Shown: positions 7,635 through 15,514, counted from the stretch's first letter. The stretch: 22,913 bases of DNA from Oscillospiraceae bacterium (GCA_021771675.1 JAETOP010000061.1:1-22913), one strand, 5' to 3'. Program-made: numbers and translations. The notes: a model not told the origin generated them from the sequence alone.

Positions 7635-8615
7635 TTAGTAAGCACGGCCGTCCAGGATTTCCTGAGTCATGGTCTTCGCCAGCTCGGAGGTGATGCCAGG
7701 AGCCACGAAAGCTTCATCGGGAACGATGGTCACGTCGGGAATCTCTTCACCGGCCTGAATCTTGGCGATGATGTCCAGAACGCCGGCAGCCTGCAGGGGG
7801 TTGCACTCCACGTTGCAGTTGATCTTGCCGGCCAGGGTGCGGGTCAGGCCTTCCTTGGTGGCGTCGAAGGAGATGATGATGACGTCGCCGCCCTCGCCGT
7901 AGGTAACGCCGGCAGCGTCCATGGCATCCATAGCGCCGTAGGCTTCGTTATCGTTCTGGCAGATCACAACGTTGAACTGACCAGCGTAGGACTTCAGGTA
8001 GGACTCCATAACCTCCTGGCCGCCAGCCTGGGTGAAGTCACCGCTCTGGCTGTCCAGGATCTTCCACTCCTTGTGCTCTTCGGCGATCTTGTTGAAGCCA
8101 TTGGTACGGCCCAGGGTGGCGGAGGCGCCCACGGAGCCCTCGATCACCAGGATGTTGGCTTCCTTGCCGTCCAGGTACTCAGCCAGCCACAATCCGGCGG
8201 TTTCGCCTTCCAGAGCGGTGTCGGTGCCCAGGAACGTGGTGTACAGAGCGGGGTCGGCGGAAACGGTACGGTCAGCGATGATCACGGGGATACCGGCATC
8301 CTGAGCTTCCTGCAGGACGACTTCCCAGCCGGCTTCCTGCACGGGGCAGATGACGATGTAGTCAACATCCTGCTGGATGAAGCTGCGGACAGCTTCCATC
8401 TGAGCTGCGTGGTCGTTGTCGGCGTCCACAAAAATCAGGTCGTAGCCGTTCTCGGCGGTAAAGGTGGTCTGGTAGTCATTGGTGTTGGCGGCACGCCAGT
8501 CGGACTCATGGCCAACCTGGGCGAAACCGATGACGATGTTGTCCGCAGCCATGGCGGGGGCGCACAGGGCGACAGCGATCAGCAGCGCCAGCATACAAGC
8601 GAGCAGTTTCTTCAT
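7635..8615 (-). CDS. ytfQ: Sugar ABC transporter substrate-binding protein, YtfQ type
   Basis: A 326-residue exported binding protein of the RbsB-like Peripla_BP_4 family. Residues 1-23 form a classical signal peptide (KK, hydrophobic core, APAMA-A cleavage). The mature start IVIGFAQVGHESDWRAANTN closely matches E. coli YtfQ (VGFSQVGSESGWRAAETN). Further agreement is seen in AVRSFIQQDVDYIVICPVQE, EGSVGASATLGRTNGF, SQSGDFTQAGGQEVMES and VICQNDNEAYGAMDAM. YtfQ binds galactofuranose and related pyranose/furanose forms in the periplasm; here the protein would be tethered or retained at the cell surface. It has no obvious lipobox Cys. The start at 8615 has a GAAAGAGG site and gives a proper signal peptide, unlike the longer frame. 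It is the first gene of the importer operon and is divergent from the GntR-type regulator. Confidence 0.95.
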   Translation of the reverse strand: MKKLLACMLALLIAVALCAPAMAADNIVIGFAQVGHESDWRAANTNDYQTTFTAENGYDLIFVDADNDHAAQMEAVRSFIQQDVDYIVICPVQEAGWEVVLQEAQDAGIPVIIADRTVSADPALYTTFLGTDTALEGETAGLWLAEYLDGKEANILVIEGSVGASATLGRTNGFNKIAEEHKEWKILDSQSGDFTQAGGQEVMESYLKSYAGQFNVVICQNDNEAYGAMDAMDAAGVTYGEGGDVIIISFDATKEGLTRTLAGKINCNVECNPLQAAGVLDIIAKIQAGEEIPDVTIVPDEAFVAPGITSELAKTMTQEILDGRAY

Positions 8616-8645
8616 GGGGAATACCTCTTTCCTTGAATTTTGATT

Positions 8646-8663
8646 TGCCCACACAGCTGTGGG
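8646..8663 (-). other. Short hairpin in the ytfQ leader
   Basis: GCCCACA and TGTGGGC pair across a 4-base loop about 30 bases upstream of the ytfQ start. It could stabilise the leader or serve as an attenuator or protein site. No T run follows in the direction of transcription. Confidence 0.4.
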
Positions 8664-8796
8664 CCTCTGCCAATATAAAAGCATAAATTATTCCTTCCGT
8701 CAACGGAATGTAGACCCCAAAAAGCAAAACCGTTATTCTGAATAAATACTAATTTTGAAAAAGCAAACAAAAAGCAATACAAATTTTCTCCCATCC

Positions 8797-8832
8797 TGTC
8801 AATTGACACAAATCCTTTGAATATTTTATGAT
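8797..8832. promoter_or_regulatory. Divergent promoter region with perfect palindrome (candidate operator)
   Basis: TGTCAATTGACA at 8797-8808 is a perfect 12-bp palindrome that supplies a TTGACA hexamer on both strands. On the plus strand TTGACA (8803-8808) is followed 18 bases later by TATGAT (8827-8832), a good promoter for the regulator gene at 9054. On the minus strand the spacing to a -10 is less convincing (TATTGC at 17 bases), and TTGACG near 8701-8706 is an alternative for ytfQ. CAAATCCT at 8809-8816 and AGGATTTG at 8850-8857 form a second, wider inverted repeat over the same region. Control of both genes by the adjacent GntR-type protein is inferred. Confidence 0.55.
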
Positions 8833-9053
8833 ATGAATACTGAAATTTTAGGATTTGACCATTCCTCCCCCATTTTTCCCGGAATTCAATCTGCTGTGTC
8901 CCGGGAAAAAAGGTTCGTTTTTTTATTTTACTTTCCAAATGACAGGTATTTTTTCATATTCTTTTTGGATTATTTTCACAAGAACGCCTGAGAAAAAACA
9001 TCGGATTTGAAATATTTCTACAAAGAGTCATTGTCTGGGAAGGGGGCCGGAAC

Positions 9054-10091
9054 ATGCCGGCAAAATATCTCATCATCGCCCGGGAGCTGGAGCAGCAGCT
9101 GCGCCGGGGCCAGGGCGAGAAGCTCCCCACCGAATCTTTCCTGTGCCGGGAGTTTGGTGTCAGCCGCCAGACCGTCCGCTCCGCCCTTGGGATTTTGGAG
9201 GAAAAGGGGCTGATTTTCCGCCGCCAGGGCAGCGGCTCCTATCCCACCCAGGCCGCCCTGGGCGCCAGCCGTCAGATTGCGGTGGTGCTGGCGGACAAGG
9301 CGGAATACCTTTCCCCCGCCCTGCTCCGGGACATGGGCAGGGCCGCTTCCCAGGCGGGGTGCTCTCTTACCTGTCTGGAAACCGGAGGCAGCCGGGAACG
9401 GGAGGCCGAAGCGCTTGCCATGCTTCTACGTCAAAGTCCGGCGGGCATCATCCTGGAGCCCATCACCGATGTGCTGGGCTGCTTTCAGGAGGAGCTGCTG
9501 CACAGGATTCAATCTTCCGGCATTCCCCTGGTCTATCTGGGCGGCCGCTACGGCACGGAGGCCCCGGCGGTGCTGCCGGAGGACGGTCAGGGGGCAGGGC
9601 TGCTCCTGTCCCGCCTGTCCGCTGCCGGGCACAGCCGGGTGGCCGGGATTCTAAAATGGGATAATTCCCGGGGCATCAACCGGTTCCGGGAACTTTGCCG
9701 GGGAGCGAGGGAACTGAACCTTTGTTTTGAGGAGGAGAATTGTCTGTGGTATTCCCAGCAGGACAGGCTGAGGCTTTTGGAAGGAGACGAGGAGCTGTTC
9801 CGCCGGTTTCAGGAGCGCTTCCGTCAGGACTGCACCGCCGTGGTCTGCTTCAATGACGAGATCGGCTACCGGCTGCAGCGCTATCTGCGAAGCATCCACG
9901 CTCCCATGAGCGTGCTGAGCTTCGAGGGTAGTTACCTGGCTCTGTCCCGGGATGCCGCCCTCACCACCCTGACCCCAGCCGAAGAGCACCCCGGCGCCGC
10001 CGCCGTCCGGCTGATTCTGAGCCAAATGAACGGGCAGCCGCCCCAGGACATTCTCCTGCCCTGGCGGCTGTACACCCGAAAAAGCGGATAA
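9054..10091 (+). CDS. GntR-family regulator with LacI/AraR-like sugar-binding effector domain
   Basis: A 345-residue protein. Residues about 2-63 form a GntR winged helix (GEKLPTESFLCREFGVSRQT, then VRSALGILEEKGLIFRRQGSGSY). The remainder resembles the periplasmic-binding-protein-like effector domain of LacI/AraR regulators: QIAVVLADKAEYL, PAGIILEPITD, GIPLVYLGGRYG, TAVVCFNDEIGYRLQRYLR and a closing PWRLYTR. AraR-type proteins bind operators without ligand and release them when the sugar binds. The gene is divergent from the ytfQ importer operon across a palindrome-containing gap, so it is probably the repressor of that operon and of itself. GGAAGGGGG lies a few bases before the ATG. Cys, Arg and Gly are rather abundant, but no domain seems missing. 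No sugar catabolic genes adjoin, so the effector sugar cannot be named. Confidence 0.88.
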   Translation: MPAKYLIIARELEQQLRRGQGEKLPTESFLCREFGVSRQTVRSALGILEEKGLIFRRQGSGSYPTQAALGASRQIAVVLADKAEYLSPALLRDMGRAASQAGCSLTCLETGGSREREAEALAMLLRQSPAGIILEPITDVLGCFQEELLHRIQSSGIPLVYLGGRYGTEAPAVLPEDGQGAGLLLSRLSAAGHSRVAGILKWDNSRGINRFRELCRGARELNLCFEEENCLWYSQQDRLRLLEGDEELFRRFQERFRQDCTAVVCFNDEIGYRLQRYLRSIHAPMSVLSFEGSYLALSRDAALTTLTPAEEHPGAAAVRLILSQMNGQPPQDILLPWRLYTRKSG

Positions 10092-10159
10092 GCCTCCACC
10101 AGGTTCCCATTTTTGCAATGCCCACATCATTTTTGCTCCGCCAGCAAATAAATTGGTGT

Positions 10160-10605
10160 TTGGCGCACTGGCGCGGCAGCGCCCAAGGCTCCCTTGTGTA
10201 AAGGGAGCTGGCACGGCGAAGCCGTGACTGAGGGATTGTACAGCAGGCACCCGATATTGGTACAATCCAATGTGGGGAGGTGCGCCTCCGCTCATTGCCA
10301 AAGACAGAATTGTCTTTTCCGTTTTCCAAAGACCGGGTGCTCCCCGACCCCTGCGGGGGGCCTTCCTTTCTTGTTTCGGCAAGAAAGGAAGCAAAGAAGC
10401 CGACCGGGGAGGCGCTGAGTTGCTTGCTCCCGCAAGCAAAGCCGCCCTCCCCAGGCCCTTTCCGGCGCGCTCTTGGGAACAAAGAGAAAGCTTTCAGAAT
10501 AATTTACCGCAAAAACGTTACCGGGCTGAGTTCGGGGGTAACGATGATAGACCAGCCCCGTGCGACATTGGGGTGAAGCGCCCTGCGCTTCAAATTACAA
10601 TTTGT
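10160..10605. repeat. Palindromic repeat element R1 (modules B+ ... A+)
   Basis: An intergenic mosaic with no gene. It opens with an A-like end (AAATTGGTGTTTGGC near 10160-10174). Module B runs at 10185-10240: CTCCCTTGTGTAAAGGGAG hairpin, then CACGGCGAAGCCGTG hairpin, then ACTGAGGGA. Module A runs at 10516-10603: GTTACCGGG, GGGGTAAC, CCCGTGCGACATTGG, ending AAATTACAATTT. Between the modules lie two more perfect hairpins, at 10362-10391 (12-bp stem, TTTCGG loop) and 10420-10439 (8-bp stem). The open frames here are accidental. Modules A and B recur in the other elements of the window. Confidence 0.8.
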
Positions 10606-10656
10606 CTGCTTCCTGGCTAAAACCGATAAGCATATTGAATAATACTCCGTTACTAG

Positions 10657-10695
10657 ACCAAAGGCAAACCCGGAATCGATTTGCCTCTGGTTTTT
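10657..10695 (+). terminator. Orphan terminator-like hairpin
   Basis: ACCAAAGGCAAA at 10657-10668 pairs, with one mismatch, with TTTGCCTCTGGT at 10680-10691, followed by TTTTT. No plus-strand gene lies directly upstream other than repeat element R1 and the distant GntR-type gene, so it may end read-through from that gene. Confidence 0.6.
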
Positions 10696-10795
10696 CCTAT
10701 TTCTCCTCTATCGCTTCGGCAGCGCAGCATGGGCCGTTCATGAGCGGGTCGATGATACTTCCCTTTAATATTTTCTTAATTGTTAATACACAGCG

Positions 10796-10824
10796 TTGAC
10801 ATATGTCAAAATTGTTGATATAAA
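10796..10824 (+). promoter_or_regulatory. Strong promoter with palindrome over the -35 box
   Basis: A consensus TTGACA (10796-10801) and TATAAA (10819-10824) are separated by 17 bases, about 70 bases before the start of the next gene. The -35 is the left half of a perfect 14-bp palindrome, TTGACATATGTCAA (10796-10809), a natural place for a repressor to bind. Confidence 0.75.
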
Positions 10825-10895
10825 AAGATTATATCGCTTCCGGCAAGTGTTGCGGGAATCGCACAAAACCGCCGGAGAAAATAAGGAGGATAACT

Positions 10896-11393
10896 ATGAA
10901 AAAGACATTCAAAGTGATGCTTGTCATATCCATTGCGGTGGTTCTCCTCGGGGCGCTGCTGGCAGGATACTATTTTTTCAGTGCGCCGCCCCAAAAGGGA
11001 GACTTTTCCTTTCAGCTCCCGCCGGGCTACCGATACGATCAGGTCACAGACACAAGCTGCGCCATCATTGACGCGGACGGAACCGCCGTTGGGGGTATCC
11101 GCCTTACCGGCCTGAGGCCGAGGGACATCCGCCACCTGGACACCAGAGCTTTCAATACCTACATAAATGAAGTGGCCTACGGCTGTGAGTATTTCAGCTG
11201 GCATGCCGGCAGCTTCCTGCACCCCATCCAGCAGATGACCGTGTATGTGACCGACCCCGAGACTCAGGAAAAACAGGAGTATCCCCGTTACCTGTTTGTC
11301 AAGGATTTCGGTGTGTACGATCTGTGGTTTGACAGCAGCCTGATTTCCTCCGAAGCCATTTTGGAATTCGAGCCCATCGTTGAGGCAAAATAG
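10896..11393 (+). CDS. Unknown membrane-anchored small protein
   Basis: A 165-residue protein that I do not recognise. It has a short basic N-terminus, one hydrophobic segment at about 7-29 (VMLVISIAVVLLGALLAGYY), then a soluble domain of about 135 residues presumably outside the membrane. No Cys follows the segment at a lipobox position, so it is likely an N-terminal anchor rather than a lipoprotein. The soluble part looks alternating beta, with two cysteines (CAIIDAD, YGCEYF) and a phrase pattern CAIIDADGTAVGGIRLTGL reminiscent of small proteins found in clostridial genomes next to membrane peptidases; that resemblance is weak. AAGGAGG precedes the ATG at ideal spacing, and the gene has its own strong promoter with a palindrome over the -35. 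It is probably monocistronic. Confidence 0.82.
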   Translation: MKKTFKVMLVISIAVVLLGALLAGYYFFSAPPQKGDFSFQLPPGYRYDQVTDTSCAIIDADGTAVGGIRLTGLRPRDIRHLDTRAFNTYINEVAYGCEYFSWHAGSFLHPIQQMTVYVTDPETQEKQEYPRYLFVKDFGVYDLWFDSSLISSEAILEFEPIVEAK

Positions 11394-11460
11394 CTTTACC
11401 AGATGGTAAAAGCTTCGCATTTTCCCTCGCTGTAAGAGGCAGCATGTCCCGCCTGCTGCC
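11391..11460. other. Weak hairpins after the small membrane protein gene
   Basis: AGCTTTACC with GGTAAAAGCT (11392-11412) overlaps the stop codon, and GGCAGCA with TGCTGCC pairs across 11437-11460. Neither is followed by a T run, so they are poor terminators. The rest of the gap to 11611 shows no clear promoter; GGAATATTCC at 11534-11543 is a 10-bp palindrome. Confidence 0.3.
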
Positions 11461-11611
11461 ACGTTAGTCACTGGGCAAGGATACAACAAGACGCACAAAG
11501 TATACCAAACAGATACCTCTGATGGGAAGTGAAGGAATATTCCTGCATTTCAAGGGATTGGAGGTATGTCATCTACTTTAATGAATGAATCATATGAAAG
11601 GAACACCTGCT

Positions 11612-12187
11612 ATGAAAAAACTGCTCAGCTTGACCTTATCATTTATTTTAATTATTTCTACATGTATCCCTGCTTTTGCGGAGGATACCGCGTATCATGA
11701 ATCCCCCCGGGCGGCAGGGACAATCTCTGATTCCTATGTGGATGTTCCCGCAGCCCAGTCTGACGCAGCGGAGGAATCCGACGAGGATGTGGTGTATTAC
11801 GGCATGAACCAAATAAATCCGGAGGATTTTCTGCGTTTGACGCCTGCCACCGTTAACAGAGTGGGAGAAGCCGATTCCGTTCGCCTCGAGTTTTCTGATG
11901 CGCTGGCGGGCAGCGTTTACAGCGACTTTATGGAGCATGCCGTTTCTGCTGGCTCCTCGGTCGATCTGTCGATCAGCGTGTGTGTCTGGAGCCCGGAATT
12001 TTACGACCTGGAAATCGGCATTTACAACCGAACCACCGGGGAAAACTGGTATGTGGTAAAATCCGGCGGAAGCATGATGGACTTTTCCCAGCGCTTCACC
12101 GACCTCAGCGACGGAACCTACAGCGTCTATCTTCGCAGCCGCGGCGCAAGCTCGCTGACCACAGGCTATCTGCTGTATCGCTTCTGA
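11612..12187 (+). CDS. Unknown secreted protein
   Basis: A 191-residue protein with a textbook signal peptide (MKKLLSLTLSFILIISTCIP, cleavage predicted after AFA near residue 23). An acidic, probably flexible stretch (about 40-62, AAEESDEDVV) follows, then a domain of roughly 115 residues with alternating beta pattern. The final part, LEIGIYNRTTG, then DGTYSVYLRSRG and a closing GYLLYRF, looks like a small beta-sandwich, similar in style to pre-peptidase or carbohydrate-binding modules. No family was identified and no catalytic residues stand out. AAAGGA lies about 9 bases before the chosen ATG; an in-frame ATG 27 bases upstream would spoil the signal peptide. It follows the other unknown exported protein but is 218 bases away, so joint transcription is uncertain. 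Confidence 0.82.
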   Translation: MKKLLSLTLSFILIISTCIPAFAEDTAYHESPRAAGTISDSYVDVPAAQSDAAEESDEDVVYYGMNQINPEDFLRLTPATVNRVGEADSVRLEFSDALAGSVYSDFMEHAVSAGSSVDLSISVCVWSPEFYDLEIGIYNRTTGENWYVVKSGGSMMDFSQRFTDLSDGTYSVYLRSRGASSLTTGYLLYRF

Positions 12188-12190
12188 CCG

Positions 12191-12262
12191 GTATTGCAGG
12201 AGGTGCGCAAAGCCGCAGAGGAAGCGGAAGAGTCAGGGCTTTCGTTCCAACTTGAGCAATAG
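12191..12262 (+). pseudogene. Possible orphan coding tail
   Basis: Directly after the secreted protein gene the plus frame 12191-12262 encodes VLQEVRKAAEEAEESGLSFQ followed by LEQ and a stop. This acidic, helix-like peptide looks more like real protein than chance. There is no start codon, so it may be the 3' end of a deleted gene. It is too short to identify. Confidence 0.25.
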
Positions 12263-12273
12263 CGTTTATTAAC

Positions 12274-12304
12274 CAGCGGCAGGCCAGAAATTGGCCTGCC
12301 GCTG
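12274..12304. terminator. Bidirectional terminator
   Basis: A perfect 13-bp GC-rich stem (CAGCGGCAGGCCA at 12274-12286 with its complement at 12292-12304) has a 5-base loop. An ATTTTAT tract follows on the plus side and an AAT-rich flank lies on the other. It sits between the converging secreted-protein gene and the HAD gene and probably serves both. Confidence 0.88.
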
Positions 12305-12307
12305 ATT

Positions 12308-13072
12308 TTATAGCGTTTCCAGCACATCCTCCGGCCGGGCGCACTGGATCTTGTAACGCTGGCGCAATTCTTCGGCGGCGGAGGCCATGAGATAGGGGCG
12401 GCCCACCATGTCCAGCATGGGAACATCGTTGTAATTGTCGCCGAAGGCCATCACGTCCCCGGCGTCGATGTTCAGGGCCCGGCACAGGGCCCGGATGCCC
12501 GTCCCCTTGTCCGACAGGGTGAAGTCCAGCCAGCACTTCCCCGCCACCGCCACCTGGAAGCTGCTGCGCCATTTGGGGGCCAAAACAGGCTCGATTGCCC
12601 CGGTTCCAAAGCGGCAGTAGGCGGAAATTTTCACGAATTCCTCGCTGATCTGCTCCGGGGAGCTCACGCAAACGGTGTTGTTGCCCAGAAAATACCGGAT
12701 CAGGTCAATATAGTCCTCCGCCTTGGGGCACAGATAGCTGGTGTTTGCCCCGGAAATCAGGATTTCGCACTCCGGCACGGCCAGAATATCCCGGCACAGC
12801 TCCAGAGAGAGCTCCCGGTCGATGACGGTTTTGGACAGCAGCTTCTCCCCGGGGCCGTAGACCACCGCCCCGTTTTCGCAGATGAAATACAGCTCCTCCG
12901 CCACCGGGGCAAAGAGCCGCCTCAGGCTGCTGTACTGCCTCCCGCTGGCGGCGCAGACCGCCACCCCCTGGGCCATCAAGCGCCGGGCCTGGGCAAAAAA
13001 ACGCTCACTGATGGCGGTTTCCCCGTTTTGCAGCAGAGTTCCGTCAATGTCGCTGGCAATGAGTTTTATCAT
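12308..13072 (-). CDS. Cof-type HAD-superfamily phosphatase
   Basis: A 254-residue protein of the HAD IIB (Cof/YbjI/YidA) subfamily, of typical length. Motif I is SDIDGTLL (nucleophile D8, acid D10), motif II is CAASGR, the motif III lysine is in DKGTGIRALC, and motif IV is MAFGDNYNDVPML. The cap domain lies between motifs II and III. Such enzymes dephosphorylate sugar phosphates, PLP or nucleotides; the substrate cannot be read from sequence. The start has AAGAGG six bases upstream, and the stop of the response regulator lies 10 bases before it, so it is the last gene of the sensor operon. Placement behind a putative hexose-phosphate sensing system makes a sugar phosphate a reasonable guess. 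Confidence 0.92.
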   Translation of the reverse strand: MIKLIASDIDGTLLQNGETAISERFFAQARRLMAQGVAVCAASGRQYSSLRRLFAPVAEELYFICENGAVVYGPGEKLLSKTVIDRELSLELCRDILAVPECEILISGANTSYLCPKAEDYIDLIRYFLGNNTVCVSSPEQISEEFVKISAYCRFGTGAIEPVLAPKWRSSFQVAVAGKCWLDFTLSDKGTGIRALCRALNIDAGDVMAFGDNYNDVPMLDMVGRPYLMASAAEELRQRYKIQCARPEDVLETL

Positions 13073-13082
13073 AAAAAACCTC

Positions 13083-13820
13083 TTATCGGCTGGTGATCTG
13101 GTATTCCGAAGGGGAGATACCGGTGTACTTCTTAAAGGTAGTGGAGAAATGGGCGATGTCCCGGTAGCCCACCTGCTCGGCCACCTCGTAAACCTTTACC
13201 CGGCAGTCCTTCAATAGCTCCATGGCCTTGTGAACCCGGCAGCGGGTGATGTAATTCAGAATGGTGTAGTCCGTCTCCTTTTTGAAGGTATGGCTGAGAT
13301 ACCCCTCGCTGATGTTCAGACTCTGGGCCACGGTGCCCACAGAGATTTCCGGGTCGCTGTAGTGCTTGCTGATGTAGGCCATGGCCTCCAGCACATATTT
13401 GCTCTTGTCCCCCTTCCGGGGGCCGTCCATGACCTCGGTGGAAGGGCCCTCCATACGGGAGCGCAGGTGGTTAACGGCCTTCTCCAGCTCCCCATCGTGG
13501 AAGGGCTTGAGCAGATAGTCCACCGCCCCCAGCCGCAGGGCGCTCTGGGCATAGCTGAAATCGTCATAGGCGGTGAGGATGATGACATAGGCATTGCAGC
13601 CCTGGCAGCGGAGGGTGCGGAGCATCTCGATTCCGTCCATTTTGGGCATTTTCAAATCGGTGATAATCAGGGTGGGTTCTAGGCGCTTCGCCGCCTCCAG
13701 ACCCTCAATGCCGTTGCTGGCCTCCCCCACCACCACACAGTCCAGGGCGGCCCAGTCCACCGTGAGCACGATGCCCTTGCGGATCATCTCCTCATCCTCT
13801 ACGATCAGCACCTTCAGCAT
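13083..13820 (-). CDS. AraC-type response regulator (YesN-like)
   Basis: A 245-residue two-domain regulator. The receiver domain (about 1-120) has acidic residues EDE (8-10), phospho-acceptor D55 in IITDLKMPKMDG, T83 and K105 in LLKPF. The C-terminal AraC/XylS domain (about 140-245) has two helix-turn-helix units (ISVGTVAQSLNISEGYLSHT and VYEVAEQVGYRDIAHFSTTF) and ends with the canonical FKKYTGISPSEYQ. It partners the YesM-type kinase encoded just upstream; the two genes overlap by 7 bases. The family activates sugar uptake or utilisation genes. The linker is shorter than in many YesN proteins, giving a compact regulator similar in size to HptR. Confidence 0.94.
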   Translation of the reverse strand: MLKVLIVEDEEMIRKGIVLTVDWAALDCVVVGEASNGIEGLEAAKRLEPTLIITDLKMPKMDGIEMLRTLRCQGCNAYVIILTAYDDFSYAQSALRLGAVDYLLKPFHDGELEKAVNHLRSRMEGPSTEVMDGPRKGDKSKYVLEAMAYISKHYSDPEISVGTVAQSLNISEGYLSHTFKKETDYTILNYITRCRVHKAMELLKDCRVKVYEVAEQVGYRDIAHFSTTFKKYTGISPSEYQITSR

Positions 13821-15508
13821 TGCGTTTCCTCCTCTTCATATCGGACAGGCAGGGACGCCGTAACGGAGGCGCCCACGCCCCCCTCCCCCGGTTCCAGGAG
13901 CAGGCCGTATTCCTCCCCGAAATTCCGACGTAAAATCATATCCACATTATATAATCCCAGATGCCCTTTTGCAAGGCCTTTGTCCCGTCGATAGGGGTTG
14001 CCCAGCATCTCCGGGGGGAAGCCCCTGCCGTTGTCCGTCACGGTGATGCGGAGGATGCCCGCCGCCTCCGCCGCCCGAACCCGGATGGCGCTGCCGGAGA
14101 TGCCGCTCACCCCATGGAGGATGGCATTTTCCACAAGGGGCTGCAAAATCATCTTGGGAACCATGCAGTCATAGAGCTCCTCCGGGATCTCCTCCCGAAA
14201 GGCAAAGTCGTCGCTGAGTCGGATTTTCTGAATCTCAATATACCGTTCCAGAATTTCCATCTCCCGGTACAGCGGCACAAATTCCTCGGCGGAAATGCAA
14301 AACCGCAGAATATCCGCCAGATTGGTGGACATCACCGCCACCTGGGGCACCTTGTTGATCTTGCTGATCCACTTCATGGTGTCCAGGGTGTTGCACAGAA
14401 AATGGGGATTCAGCTGGGCCTGGAGCATCCGAATCTGGGCCTCGTTCAGCTCCTGTTGATTGGTCAGCAGCTCCTCCCGGTTGGATTTCAGCGCCAGCAC
14501 CATCTGATTGAACCGGGCCGCCAGCTGGCCGAATTCGTCGCTCCGATCCACCGGGAGCTGTGTTTCCAGATCCGCCTGCTGCAATTTGTCGAAGGCGGAC
14601 ATCAACCGGCGAAGGGGGGAAGTGATCTGGCGGCTGATGGGCAGGCCCACCAATACGGAAATCAGCACGCAAAACAGCATACAGATCAGGCTCACCGTGT
14701 ACAGCAGCCGCACCGTCCGGGCTGTGAACATCCTGGGCTGACGGAGCACCAGATAAAGACTCGTGGGCTCGTGCTGAGCGATGGTATATATGTAGTCCCC
14801 ATCCTCCGGCCCCCGGCCCTCCAAAAGCTGCTGGCGCAGAGCGGGGGCCAGCGTCTCATTCAGATAGGACTGGGAGCTGTAGATGGGACGAAAAAACCGG
14901 CTGAGGATGAGCACATCGCTCTGGGAATATTTTCCATCCAGAATGCTGTGGAATCCGGCAAGGTACAGCCGCATCACCAGAAACCCGCAGCATCCGCCCT
15001 GGGCACGCAGCTGTACCGCCCCCATGAGCAGGGGTACGCCGGTATCCGAGGGGTCTTCGCTGGCATAGTAGACCGGCTGTCCCTGCGCCTGGGCCGCACC
15101 GTAGAGCACCCCCCAGTCCGTAGGCAGACTGGCGGACACGGTCCCCCGGGTGGAGTAGCGGCACACACCGGCGCTGTCATACAGGTCGAACACGGCCAGA
15201 TTTCGGAAGGTGTCCGTAGCATCGAAGAGAAAGCCGTTCATTTGCAGACGGTTTCCGGTGCCCGATGCCAGACCGTGGATGACCGTCTCCGAATCCTGGA
15301 GGGACTGGGCGGAGGCGGTGAGGGCCTGGCTGATAAAATCCATGCTCTGAATCAGGGCAGCAGTCTGCTCCGCCCCGTCCTCCCGGGTCTTGCTGTCCAG
15401 CTGGAGCCGGGTGACCTGGGTCATCAGTGCGGTGCAGATAGACAACGGAATCAGAGAGCACAGCAGCATGGCGGCAAAGAGCCGGTTACGGAAGGAGTTT
15501 TTGAACAT
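13814..15508 (-). CDS. Sensor histidine kinase, YesM/LytS type
   Basis: A 564-residue membrane kinase. Transmembrane segment 1 is at about 9-31 and an external sensor domain of about 235 residues follows. Segment 2 (267-291) precedes a HAMP domain (about 290-342). The His_kinase domain carries the phospho-His in LNPHFLCNTLD (H369), and a HATPase domain carries LVENAILHG (N461) and DNGRGF (492-497). In canonical YesM kinases the motif reads NPHFLyNtL; here Tyr is Cys. The preferred start is ATG 15508. A TTG at 15514, better spaced from the AAGGAGG, would add two residues. The gene starts within 10 bases of the binding-protein stop, and its own stop overlaps the response regulator start. The binding lipoprotein upstream is the likely ligand-presenting partner. 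Confidence 0.94.
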   Translation of the reverse strand: MFKNSFRNRLFAAMLLCSLIPLSICTALMTQVTRLQLDSKTREDGAEQTAALIQSMDFISQALTASAQSLQDSETVIHGLASGTGNRLQMNGFLFDATDTFRNLAVFDLYDSAGVCRYSTRGTVSASLPTDWGVLYGAAQAQGQPVYYASEDPSDTGVPLLMGAVQLRAQGGCCGFLVMRLYLAGFHSILDGKYSQSDVLILSRFFRPIYSSQSYLNETLAPALRQQLLEGRGPEDGDYIYTIAQHEPTSLYLVLRQPRMFTARTVRLLYTVSLICMLFCVLISVLVGLPISRQITSPLRRLMSAFDKLQQADLETQLPVDRSDEFGQLAARFNQMVLALKSNREELLTNQQELNEAQIRMLQAQLNPHFLCNTLDTMKWISKINKVPQVAVMSTNLADILRFCISAEEFVPLYREMEILERYIEIQKIRLSDDFAFREEIPEELYDCMVPKMILQPLVENAILHGVSGISGSAIRVRAAEAAGILRITVTDNGRGFPPEMLGNPYRRDKGLAKGHLGLYNVDMILRRNFGEEYGLLLEPGEGGVGASVTASLPVRYEEEETQC

Positions 15509-15514
15509 CCCCAA

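Noticed and set aside
10160..10605. CRISPR array or riboswitch in the repeat-rich gaps
   Set aside because: Repeats are not evenly spaced with unique spacers, they recur in both orientations near unrelated genes, and no known riboswitch core was recognised.
10194..10620. Several overlapping open frames in the gap after the GntR-type gene
   Set aside because: They run through repeat modules and perfect hairpins, and the translations are Arg/Pro/Gly-rich without motifs.
10697..10785. Minus-strand peptide-like frame reading GSIIDPLMNGPCCAAEAIEE before a stop
   Set aside because: It looks somewhat coding but has no start codon or recognised family, and its stop lies beside an orphan hairpin; it may be a relic but cannot be supported.
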